Source: Cladosporium sp. IMV 00045
Lineage: Eukaryota; Ascomycota; Dothideomycetes; Cladosporiales; Cladosporiaceae
Assembly (NCBI GenBank): GCA_001931905.2
Contig: MSJI02000388.1
Coordinates: 55,341-119,340, forward strand
Direction: 5' to 3'
Length of the DNA: 64,000 nucleotides
Shown here: one piece after another, positions 55,165-64,000 of the stretch
Layout of the letters: every line of letters starts with the position of its first letter
Numbering within the stretch: position 1 is the stretch's first letter
Position numbers and translations under genes: made by a program
Notes under the pieces: generated by a model
The model's input: the letters and a program-made list of their open reading frames with translations, nothing else
Database searches by the model: none
Told to the model about the DNA's origin: nothing

Positions 55165-56590
55165 ATGGCAGCTCCCACCAACGAGCAAATCCCAAACGAG
55201 TTGCTGGGAAGATGGTAAGCGATCGACTCCACATTTCCAACAATTACAGTCTAAAATTTACGAATCAAGGACAAACTACATCCACCCATCCCACGCGTCT
55301 CAATTCCGACAAGCCTGCTTAAACGCAACTCCACAAACACTAAAAAGCGTCCTACGACCCTTCTTCGCCACCTACAAAACTAGCCTCATGAACTCCTCCC
55401 TTGAGAAACTCCGCTCAATCTCACGGGACAGTTTCGTTCGATCTCTCATCGACGTGATCGTCATTCAAGACGATTGTGAGGAGCTGGATCCTTGGTTATC
55501 CCCCCGGCTGTCGCGGATAGGCGAGTCGTACGATTTCTGGCCCCGCGATGATGCAGGCTGTGTCGTTGGCGGTGAGATCGGGATTGCGGAGTTGGCGCGC
55601 ATGATTCGTGAGAGGCTCTTGTGTCCGAGTTTGGTGAGGATTCGAAGTTATGAGATTGGCAAGGGGAATCTTGATTTCGGGCCGGAGTTGGGGTATGTGA
55701 GGGATTTGATCCGAGGGAGAGCGCCGGCGGGTTTGCAGAATGCGACGGTGGCGGCCATGGCGAGGGGTTTGGTTGAGGGTGCGAATGTGGCTGTAACGTC
55801 GATTGAGATGAGATCTGTCGACCATCCGTTAGCTGATCCCTCGGTGGAGTTTAGGGAGATGTTTGAGGATTGGTCGTTGGAAAGCCCAAGTGTGGCGGAA
55901 ACTGTGGTTGAAGTATCTTGTGATCATGAAGGTGGTGAGACGGATGTAGCTATGCTTCGCTCGGCTAGTCTGTGTTTGAAGGGAGGAGAGATGGCATATT
56001 GGATTGAAAAGGTCTTCTACGAAGCGAGAGCGTTGAAGACTCTAGACCTGCAAGTCGAAAACCCACAGAAACCTTCCATCGAAGCAGAAAGGGTGGTACC
56101 CGAGCTCAAGGACCTCATCCTTTCCGCTTCGACGACATCGAGGCAGCAAATCCTCGCCATGATAGCGTCTTCGAAGAAGAGCCTGGAACATCTCACCTTC
56201 CGGCAAGTCACCCTCATCGAAGGTTCAACGTGACAGCAAGTCCTAACCTCCATCGCGAACGAATGTCAAGCGCTGATCTCGTTCAATCTTGCGGTTTTGC
56301 GAGAGGCGCCGCGGAGCTTGGCTTTGGATTTTCATAAGGTTAAGGAAAAGAATTTGATTCCTGAACGATGTCAAGTGGGTTTGGATGCTAGAGAGTTGGG
56401 GCCTGAGTTGAGGGTGACGAGGGTGAGTTATAGTGGGGTGGATGCGGTGATGGTTTTGAGGATTTTGGCGGATTGCGGGTATGTGCCGACCGAAGAGGAG
56501 ATGGAGAGGAGACGGGAGGAGGGGAGAAGTGAATGGGAGGAGAGGCGGGCTCGGAATAAGGCTGAGAATGGATGGGATCAATGCAAGTAG
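55165..56590 (+). pseudogene. F-box-like family gene, copy 2, near-complete with one internal stop
   Basis: Exon 1 55165-55214 (MAAPTNEQIPNELLGRW) joins through a 55-nt intron (GTAAGC...TCAAG) to 55270. The protein runs SQFRQACLNATPQTL, SLEKLRSISRDSFVRSLIDVIVI, QDDCEELDPW (a pattern common in fungal F-box-like families), then a leucine-rich part. A TGA at 56231-56233 replaces the TGG of copy 1; the same frame then continues to TAG at 56588-56590 (ENGWDQCK). Without the stop it would have about 457 residues. A truncated protein of about 338 residues could still be made. Confidence 0.78.
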
Positions 56591-56596
56591 ACAGCT

Positions 56597-56851
56597 TTTG
56601 CCGTGCCAGCCCCATAGCCAGGCCCATGAAGTGATGTTATTGTCGACGCCCTGGACTTTGCAAAGAGGCCCCGTTGAAGGTTCAGGAGTCGGCTCGTCGG
56701 GCACATCCAGCGAAGCGGCTGTCTGTTCGATGCGGCCGCCCTCCGAATTGGTCAATTGTCTAGCGACATGGGTGGGAGTGCCGAACTGTGTAATGGCGGC
56801 GGCTCGGGTAGCCGAAGGATTGAAGGAATGGCTGGAGTTTCCCCCCATCAC
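56597..56851 (-). pseudogene. Zinc-peptidase-like gene A, N-terminal remnant (copy 2)
   Basis: The reverse strand encodes TNSEGGRIEQTAASLDVP...NNITSWAWLWGWHG, matching gene A of copy 1 up to WGWHG. Beyond that the sequence jumps to the end of the F-box-like gene. The body of the protein (about 1.2 kb at 7034-8262 in copy 1) is deleted. This remnant retains the in-frame N-terminal piece that is frameshifted in copy 1. Confidence 0.7.
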
Positions 56852-57241
56852 AGCGGCGGGCTAGGCGCCACTCCTTTTCATCCCAACAGCCAGAACGCCG
56901 CAGTCGTAACAACTAAGCGTATTGTTGGTAAGGAACTTTGGAGCCGTACCCTTGCGTCACCAAGAATTTCGCCTGCAGGTCTAAAATGGGAGTGGCATTG
57001 GCCCCAGTACTGAAAGAGGGCTCAGCGCAGCCACTCAATGTGACAGGTTCCAATCTTGTCATTGCCGTTGTTGGGAGGGGATTTGGCAATGATAGATTCT
57101 AGACGAGGCTTCAGCCTACCAAATGACTCAAGACGTGTGGCAATCTGGAGAAGGTAGACGCCGGGACATGAAAAATACATAAGAAAGTCAAGAGATTCGC
57201 TCACACCAGCTATGTCACTTGATCTGTGCCTACAAGTAAGT
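56852..57241. other. Divergent intergenic upstream of gene B, right copy only
   Basis: Not present in copy 1, where a deletion fused the gene A remnant to gene B intron 1. Presumed promoter of gene B and of the original gene A. Confidence 0.45.
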
Positions 57242-58366
57242 ATGGCTCTCTACACTCTTCTCATCACGGCGCTCTACGGGGTGACTACCCTGGCGCAGTC
57301 ATCAACCACCGCCGATGCGTCTACAGCCACAGATCTACCCATTCTAAGTGAATTGGGAGATGTCAATGCAACCTATCGTCTTCACGGGTACGAGGGGTGC
57401 AGTGCCAATCAGATCGACCAAATCAAATCTGGCTTCTCCGATATGGTCATCATGGTCATGAGCAAGGATGGCATTATCCCCAAGTATCCTGCCATCAATT
57501 GGAACAGTGCGGTCGCTCAAGACTTCTGGGGTCCAGCGGAACGCAACCTGAATTATCGAGAGCAGATTCAAAGTAAGGTGCAAGGAGGCAGTGTGTACAC
57601 ACAGTATGCTGACATCAATGCAGACAATCTCAACCGCTTAGCAGCAGTCACCTATCAGTACCGATTGAATCCGTTTGCCAGATCGCTTCATGTCCGTTGC
57701 GACGATCCCGAAAATGCTTGCTCCCCGAAAGAATGCGTCTCTCAAGGCAAATACAGGACCGCTTACAACATCAAGCTTGACCCACATATCAACTTTTGCA
57801 ATGGCTATTTCAGACAAAAGACACTTACAGATGCCTTGATGGGAGGGGACTGGACTAACGCGTTAGCCTACTTTAATCAAGGTAAGTGCGATATGCTATG
57901 GCAGTGCAGACACTACAAACTAATGTTCCCAAGCTTCTGTCTGGGCACACGAGCTCATGCATGTCAAAGATATTGGTCATGCCGTTGAAAGTACGCCCAG
58001 AGTCGGGATCATAGATCAGCAAGTGAAGAATTGGCCCAACGAAAATGACGAATTGGCGTACGGCCCATTGTTTACCAAATGGATCGCTCAAGATCCTTCT
58101 AGATCCTACTGGGAAGTGGTCGAGAATGCGGACAACTATGCTTGTAAGCCACATTCATATAGACAAGCAGTGACATGAACCCTACTGACCAATATTTCGA
58201 AGACTTCGTCACTTTAAACTTCATGCAGAGGACTTTAGGCTATTATTTGAGCGATTCGCAAATACAAATCAGCCCGCAGGACTATCAAGATGATCTTGGT
58301 GTGATAAATATCACTTTGGAAAGCGACACTGAGGGCGGCGGAGATGACCGTTGCACATGGGTATGA
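57242..58366 (+). CDS. Secreted zinc metallopeptidase-like gene B (M35/LysMEP-type), intact
   Basis: Exons 57242-57881, 57934-58143, 58203-58366; introns of 52 and 59 nt restore frame; 337 residues. The start at 57242 gives a clear signal peptide (MALYTLLITALYGVTTLAQ); the upstream in-frame start at 57212 would spoil it. The N-terminal part has YEGCSANQIDQIKSGF and paired cysteines (RCDDPENACSPKEC, FCNGYF). Exon 2 brings the zinc site WAHELMHVKDIG (HExxH), then WEVVENADNYA and a C-terminal helix (FMQRTLGYYLS). An extracellular peptidase is likely, but third ligand and substrate are not clear from sequence. Confidence 0.75.
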
Positions 58367-58934
58367 AAATCAAGCTGGCTTGGGTTTGGAGGTCTTTAAT
58401 CCGAAAATAAAATGTTTGCGGTGGTCGGGGAAATCGCTGGCTTTTTCGATTTTATTGTATGTGTCTTGTAGCAATCATAATGACCACCAATGCGTCAAGA
58501 ATGAAAGTTAGATGAAGCTCTTTGATAATGGCCTCACGCCGCGCCGAACTCTAAGGAGCAGCAAATCGTATATTCATATGATATCATCTTTGGTCTGCTC
58601 GGTCGTTTCAAATATGCATTCTGGACCACTGCATTGCGCGGTCACAATCCATTACTGACCGATCGGTGATCTCCAACACCAGAAGGATGAAGGAGGCGCT
58701 CAAGCTGCAGGCGCCTTGGCGTTGCTGCCTACTTTTATTTCCTTCCAGTCGCCATGCGTCGAACATTTCTTCTTCCAACACATGTTTCTTCCAAATCTAC
58801 CTTTGATCGATTTGATATGTCAAGAATACGATATAGCTCCCACTAACTCCGCACGCGAACGGCAATAGCCAACAAAATCTCATTGCGGACAGTTCGACCT
58901 TGGTAGATGCCGCGTGCGAGCGAGGCTGTCAGCC
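58367..58934. other. Intergenic upstream of the 283-residue gene, copy 2
   Basis: Counterpart of 8881-9444. Nothing supported. Confidence 0.5.
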
Positions 58935-59786
58935 ATGATCAGTTACATTGCTTACATCCTGGGGCTTCAAGGGCAGATTAATTCTACGACTACGGATGAA
59001 ACTCGTAGCACTCCTAGTCCAGCTTCTTCACATTACGTCAGTTGCCCAGGTTATGGGTGGACGGTGCCCGATCTGGCCGTCCGTCTACAAGTGATGGACG
59101 ACAACAACCTCAAGGTTCGAATCTTTGGATACCCCCCACAGGAAGAATTCCCCGAGTCGACGCGGTGCCCTCCAGATGAAAAGGGTCCCTACGTTCAGTA
59201 TCTGGTTAGCGAGAGCCCAGCAATGATCAATTATATCATGGGCGATGATTGGCGTTCTCGGCTGGAAAGCGACCACTGGCTACGTCCAAATGGTGTGTTG
59301 CGCGAACGCCTCGTTATCTTCCGGCCTTCATCCACCAGAAATGCTACAATCGACCATTCTCAGACTGTGCTCGAAGAGAACTCGGATCTAGAAGCGGACG
59401 AGCGCGCTCATTCTCTTCTAATGCGTCGCTGCGGAGCCGTGGCCATGGCCGCTGAGAGTGAGGCATATCACTGGAACAGCAGATCGAAGATCAGAGCACC
59501 GGATTGTTTTTTCGGATGGCCAAAGGATGGTGGTGTTTGGGTGTTACGGCCTTCATGGTCGCAGCCTCCGCCTGTCTTTCCGGATGGGTATCCCGAGACC
59601 GACGAAGAGATCATGGAGGAGAATTGGAAGAAGGCGGAAAGGGATCGGTTCTATTTAGACCTTGCACTTGAAGTGCAGCGGCAAGATGATATGGAAGACG
59701 TGTGTCGCGTGCTTGAAGCGGCTGGAGCGCAGTTCTATAAGTCGATCGAAGACTGTCCGGAGGCTGTGGAGCGCAACTTATGCTGA
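58935..59786 (+). CDS. Uncharacterised 283-residue protein, copy 2
   Basis: ATG at 58935 (MISYIAYILG). Same length as copy 1, no indels, many conservative substitutions concentrated near the N-terminus; the Trp/Pro-rich core and C-terminal helix are conserved. The family is unknown. Retention of two full-length frames in a block where neighbours decay suggests selection. Confidence 0.7.
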   Translation: MISYIAYILGLQGQINSTTTDETRSTPSPASSHYVSCPGYGWTVPDLAVRLQVMDDNNLKVRIFGYPPQEEFPESTRCPPDEKGPYVQYLVSESPAMINYIMGDDWRSRLESDHWLRPNGVLRERLVIFRPSSTRNATIDHSQTVLEENSDLEADERAHSLLMRRCGAVAMAAESEAYHWNSRSKIRAPDCFFGWPKDGGVWVLRPSWSQPPPVFPDGYPETDEEIMEENWKKAERDRFYLDLALEVQRQDDMEDVCRVLEAAGAQFYKSIEDCPEAVERNLC

Positions 59787-61058
59787 CTGATGAACCAGCT
59801 ACGAAGTGCTGCTTCACTAGGTATACGAGAGTCTTGCATGCCGAACTCTCTTTGCGATTATGATTAAAGGAATGAGAGTAAAGATTACGATCAAAACATG
59901 TGACAGGCGAGAGTGCAGTTGGTCGCCCACTTCAGTGCTAGTCGCCCGGTCCACTGATTATGTATGGCAGAGTTTGTACCTTCGCTGATCATGTTCCTTG
60001 CATCTTGCCATCAAATCCATTAATATCAATCATCGCTGAACCTCCTAGTATGATCTCTTCTGAGGCGCTTCATGAGGTCCGCCATCTACGCGTACCCGTA
60101 ATCTGCGAGTTGTGAACTGTGGAACAAGCAATCTGGCTTGTTTCGATAGAAAGGCCCATCTCTGTACCAGCTCCCAACAAAAAGTCTGCACTTGTGTTGT
60201 TTGATCGTCTAGATCAATCGTGGTGCCCCCCAAAACATTCTGTTCTGCGCGCTCAACCGTGAGCTGGCCACTTTCGCCGTCGTCGTAACTGACCCATCAC
60301 TCAGGTCTTCGGCGCAGTCCGTCTCGAAGCCGGCTTCTTGATTGATGCTCGCGGGAAGCACCACTGGCAAGAACAACAATACGCAAAGTTTGATTTTCGG
60401 CATTCTTAGACAGGGCGCCCAAGGGAATTTCTTCGCGCCGATTTGAACGGTGCGCCATATGTACAAAAGTGTCAAAAATCATGGGAAATGCTGAAGTGCA
60501 AAATGCGTACTTCAATATTGATAGTATCCTTTATGGAAATCCTCAGAAGCAAGGTACTCTCTCGAAGACTTCTATCTTTACCCAATGATTTTTTCATCAC
60601 GCGAGGCCAAACGCCTTTCAATTCTGGACTGATGATGAAGAAAAATGAATCACTTGTCTTTTTCTAATAATCATAGCTTTATTGTCAATTCGTAGTTCAT
60701 AATCCTTACTTACGCCCTGCGTAAAGAGCTTGACAACTGCACTAAGAGACATAGGCACAATGTTTGCAACGATGAACAATAATCGTTCAATATACTATGA
60801 CTCGTATCAAGGTATGCCCCGTAAATCGTGTTTGCCAGTGCTGGCGATACTTCAACGCTTCGCTTCAGTTCCCAAACTCCAACAAATTGTTACTGAATGC
60901 ATTCTGATCGCTACTCCAGAATATGCCAAAGCTTCAACGCTTGACCGTATACTCGTGCTGACATTGAGATACCCATGCCGCCTCGAACGCTCTTATGTTG
61001 TATGCTTCGTCAAATAATCTCCGTCTCGGTGCCAGACACACGGTCAAAATGATTCGAA
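59787..61058. other. Intergenic, spans the right end of the duplication
   Basis: Duplication homology ends at about 60073 within a HET start (MISSEALH). A reverse-strand frame at 60209-60403 encodes 64 residues beginning MPKIKLCVLLFLPVVLPASI, signal-peptide-like, but without other support. An ORF at 60730-61017 is unsupported. Confidence 0.4.
59939..59973 (+). repeat. Short dispersed repeat, CTAGTCGCCCGGT type, site 3
   Basis: CTAGTCGCCCGGTC followed by TTATGTATGGCAGAG. A partial extra unit (GGTCGCCCACTTCAG) sits just before it. Closest to the unlinked site at 14230. Confidence 0.55.
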
Positions 61059-62625
61059 TCAATCGTTGGGGATCGGAAGATCTACGATAGACCAGTCGCT
61101 ATCGGTGCGATACATGTCCCGCGTGTGGATCGATATGTCGCTACCATTAGACTGATAGGCCACATTTAGCACAGTGATTGTGGTGTTTCCCGCCGGCCAC
61201 CAAGCCCAGCTTTCCGAAAATTGCGACCCGGGGATGCCAGGCTTGTCTTGCACTGTGAATGTCTTGTCCACGAGGATTCACGTATCTCCCCTATCGTACG
61301 TGATGTTGTATCCTTGCAGGAGAAACGTATTCGCCATTTGCACATAGAGGAAGCCGAGGGCCCTTGCAGGATAGACTCCAGGTATCACAACGTCCGCTTG
61401 CAATCATTAGTGCCTTGTATGATGATATCACGAAGGATCGGTACTTGCTCTATGTCCATACAGCGGTGTCATTCGCACTCGTGGTCTGATTCCTCCACCA
61501 GATTTCCACTTCGTTCATCGAGTTGATTAGGGCAACATAAGTCTCGTTGTAGTCTCCTCGGTATGGACATCCAATACCCCCAACCCCACTATAACCGGAC
61601 CAAGACCTTTGCAAAGACCAGCCGCCTGACTCGTCGTGCGATTCGTACTCTTGCAGTGTCGTGTTGTCGGAAGCGAAGTACAACCTCAGAGAGTTCTCCT
61701 GTGACCAGCATACTGTGAAGCTCGCAAGATCGGCATCGTTGACCTTGAGGTTTGCGCTGCCTAGCGGACCATCACTCCACTTATTGGTAACATTATCGTT
61801 GGTGCGCTGGCGGATTGTGTCGTTCTTGTCGATGTCTGGAACATACATCAGTAGCTTTCGTCTCTTAGTCATGAAGTGGTGCATGTACAAAAGATGTGAT
61901 ACTTAGCAACCTCATCCGCGACGGGTAGATCAAGACCGATTATTCGCGTACCATTTCTCGCGTCCGTGGCAACAACCTCTGACGGGGATGCGCCAATCCA
62001 TGTACCGGCAGGATCATGGCGCATTCATCGGATGTCTCCCGAATGATGTTGGAAGTAGAGGAAAAGACTGTTTTCGGCGGCGTCCTGCTGTAGTCCTGGC
62101 AATGTCGTGTAGCTGAAGTATATTCCCGATCCATTCCAAGCACCGCTTGTCGAGTAGAAAGATGGGTCAAGACTACCCCCAGTACGATACCCAGTCGCAT
62201 TGAGTGGTATCTTTTCGGACGACAAAGCGCCTGTGTCCTGTGCTTTCGACGTCCTCAGACCAAGACCGAGACCGACTCCTAGGCCCTAGGCCTACTGCAA
62301 GTCCAATCGCGAGGACACCGATCAACACTACCCAGCAAAGGCTGACCTTGAGGCCACAGAGCTTCCTGCTCTTGTTTCCACTGTCGTGATGCTCAACATT
62401 CTCATTTTTCTGACGAAAGTCGATGGGATCCGGTGACAACGATTTTTTTGGATGCTGAATTCCTTGGTTGTCGTGAATGATTCTCGTGTCAACTTCCAAG
62501 CCAGCAGGTGCTGCTGACAGAGTGTGTGGTAAGGCTGTAGCTGCGTGTGATTCGGATAGTGTTGGACTGAGCCTATCATGCTCTCTCACAGGTGCAAACG
62601 CATCGTTCGTAGATGGCAATGCCAT
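61059..62625 (-). pseudogene. Membrane-anchored fucose-lectin-like gene, decayed
   Basis: From the ATG at 62625 (MALPSTNDAFAPV): a cytosolic region, one transmembrane helix (VSLCWVVLIGVLAIGLAVGLG), then a frame slip near 62283 inside an AGGCCCTAGGCC duplication. The homology continues in the next frame as a beta-propeller-like lectin region (GAWNGSGIYFSYTTLPG; LFLYFQHHSGDIR; WSQENSLRLYFASDN; VEIWWRNQT). A TGA at about 62025-62027 interrupts GDIR/MRHDPAGTW. A later piece (ESWAWWPAGNTTITVLNVA) ends at 61059. The type II membrane plus fucose-specific-lectin layout is common in Dothideomycetes (family knowledge). Confidence 0.62.
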
Positions 62626-62652
62626 CTTGAGGAGCGAGGGTCTTGATGACAA

Positions 62653-63500
62653 CTAATTAAGTCAATGTCATGGTGGGTTTTCTTCGAGTTCGATGACATT
62701 AGGCATATTCTCCGTGCGATAAACAAGAACTTATGATGATAAGGGCGTGAGGCTGAGTCCCGTCACACCATGTAGATATACTGCCAAGCTGCGCCATATA
62801 CTGCACACGGGTTTGTCATGAAGTTGCAGCATCACGACATAAAGTCTTCTTTATCACGCTATGAAAGAACAACGTTGAAGTGATACCTCGACTTTGCTAT
62901 AACAGTATAAAGCATCTCCTTTCTATCCAAGGATACTTCTTGATGATCGAGATTCTTCGAGACCATTGGAGAGTCTAACAGCCGTCGAGCCGTAGTTTCG
63001 TTGGGCTGTACAGGTTGCGTGAGCTGTCTGTTGGGCCGACGGAAGCGAGGAGGCGTCGAATCATCGTCGCTTTAACTATATCACATGTTGCGTAGCTTGA
63101 TGGAAAATGTCAGCAAGGATATCACTCGTCGAATAAAAAAGTGCGGTGCCCGTCAAAGAGCCTTGCGAGAAAGGGAAAGGGAGGGGCTAAAGGCTGCATA
63201 CCCTCCTGAACAAGCAGGACAATATTCGCGCAGGCTGTCTCTCGCTGCCGGGTCTACACTTGTATTGCTTGATTTCAGGCCTTCAAGTTTTACTCAGCGC
63301 GGCGCGTCGTGTGTGCTTAGCACCGTGCTATGGCATACGTTCATATGATGGATGTCAATACAGATTTTGCAGACGTTTTGCATCTCGACCAAGAGCGTCA
63401 AAATCTCCTCAGCAATCTCCCCTCGATGAAGCTTCAACTGAGATGTACACGAGACTGATACCTGTGCTTTGTGGAAATAAGCAACGAACACCTTGTTTCT
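62653..63500. other. Intergenic
   Basis: Between a pseudogene start and the 3' end of the GH2 gene. Small ORFs at 63085-63514 show no signature. Nothing supported. Confidence 0.5.
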
Positions 63501-64000
63501 TCACCAGACGCTGACAACCACCTCGCCCCCAACCAAGCCTTCGCTCGATGCAGACACACTGATCAACTTGTCACCTCTCGTGCCCTTCAAAATCGCTAAA
63601 GCCTTCCCGCTAAAGGCCTTACGGCTTGCGTTCTGAAACGTCGACAAATCCGCCGGATCACCGTTGTCAGTGGCAATGAGCTGCCCACCACCGGAGACAG
63701 AGAACTCGATTTCATTATCAGCAGTGGGGACAACCGCACCTTCAGCATCAACTACATCTGCAGTGACGTACAAAAGATCCTTGCCATCGACAGAAATTGA
63801 TTTACGATCGGCGGTAAGTCTCACAGCAGCCGCAGGTCCCGTCGTGCTGACAGAGGTGTTCGCCCATGGACTACCATTCTTGTACGAAACGACATGAAGT
63901 TTGCCAGTTTCGTATTTAACATCGTCCCAACGTAGACGGTACTCGAATGGATTCTTGTGCTGACGTCCCATGGACTTTCCATTGAGGAACAGCTCGGCCT
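63501..64000 (-). CDS. GH2-family beta-galactosidase, C-terminal end (cut by the window end)
   Basis: The reverse-strand frame is open from the window end to the stop at 63501-63503. It begins AELFLNGKSMGRQ, the usual segment of the domain after the catalytic barrel in GH2 beta-galactosidases. It continues with FEYRLRWDDVKYETGKL and an Ig-like C-terminal domain (LTADRKSISVDGKDLLYVT; DNGDPADLSTFQ; GGEVVVSVW). Catalytic residues are beyond the window. Hydrolyses terminal beta-galactosides; cellular location cannot be judged. The Met at 63971 is internal. Confidence 0.85.
   Translation of the reverse strand, partial: AELFLNGKSMGRQHKNPFEYRLRWDDVKYETGKLHVVSYKNGSPWANTSVSTTGPAAAVRLTADRKSISVDGKDLLYVTADVVDAEGAVVPTADNEIEFSVSGGGQLIATDNGDPADLSTFQNASRKAFSGKALAILKGTRGDKLISVSASSEGLVGGEVVVSVW

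Larger units (their letters stand above)
48995..60073 (+). repeat. Right copy of the large segmental duplication (partner 1-10578)
   Basis: Same genes, order and strand as 1-10578. The match begins where the left copy enters the window; upstream of it rec8 exons 1-4, ubp6 and dak1 are present only here. It ends at about 60073, after the codons for MISSEALH of a HET-type gene, beyond which the sequence is unrelated. Copy-specific deletions are described at the F-box-like and peptidase loci. Confidence 0.93.

Noticed and set aside
61661..61906. Forward ORF within the lectin region
   Set aside because: Complement of the reverse-strand lectin sequence; no independent support.

Overview
The window is eukaryotic, from a filamentous ascomycete or black-yeast-type fungus (probably Dothideomycetes; this placement is inference). 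The evidence is short spliceosomal introns (46-85 nt, GT...CTRAY...AG) that restore reading frames, HET-domain and NACHT (NLR) genes, 2EXR/F-box-like proteins, a JmjC protein, a Rec8 cohesin, Ubp6 and a glucokinase. A run of 20 Ns (42949-42968) shows that this is a scaffold of a draft assembly. I saw no rRNA, tRNA, CRISPR, transposase or reverse-transcriptase gene.

Layout. (1) 1-10578 and 48995-60073 are two diverged copies of one block in the same orientation: rec8 > Cys/Pro-rich membrane protein > glucokinase > F-box-like gene > secreted zinc-peptidase-like genes > a 283-residue unknown. The left copy starts before the window, and homology on the right stops inside the first codons of a HET gene. 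Ubp6 and a dihydroxyacetone kinase precede the right-hand rec8. (2) 10.5-25.4 kb is an incompatibility/immunity-type region: two decayed HET genes, an intact NACHT NLR, a divergently placed STAND-N-terminal-domain gene and 2EXR-type genes. (3) 25.6-37.6 kb holds an unrecognised four-gene module, called here P(-), Q(+), S(-), R(-), present twice in tandem (25.6-33.1 and 33.5-37.6 kb). An inverted repeat lies about 80 bp before each Q start. (4) 38-43 kb carries a JmjC gene and a RING-patatin gene that runs into the gap. (5) 60-64 kb has a decayed membrane-anchored lectin gene and the C-terminal end of a GH2 beta-galactosidase.

Two patterns stand out. First, duplicates decay in complementary ways: in the large block each copy keeps a different member of a peptidase pair, and in the tandem module Q is intact where R is broken and the reverse. 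Second, about 500 nt upstream of the glucokinase start remain open in its frame in both copies. In the last 381 nt, 13 of the 14 differences between copies are synonymous third-position changes, so an unannotated N-terminal extension with a hydrophobic membrane-like segment is likely.

Exon coordinates given in the evidence were derived by eye from splice signals and frame restoration.
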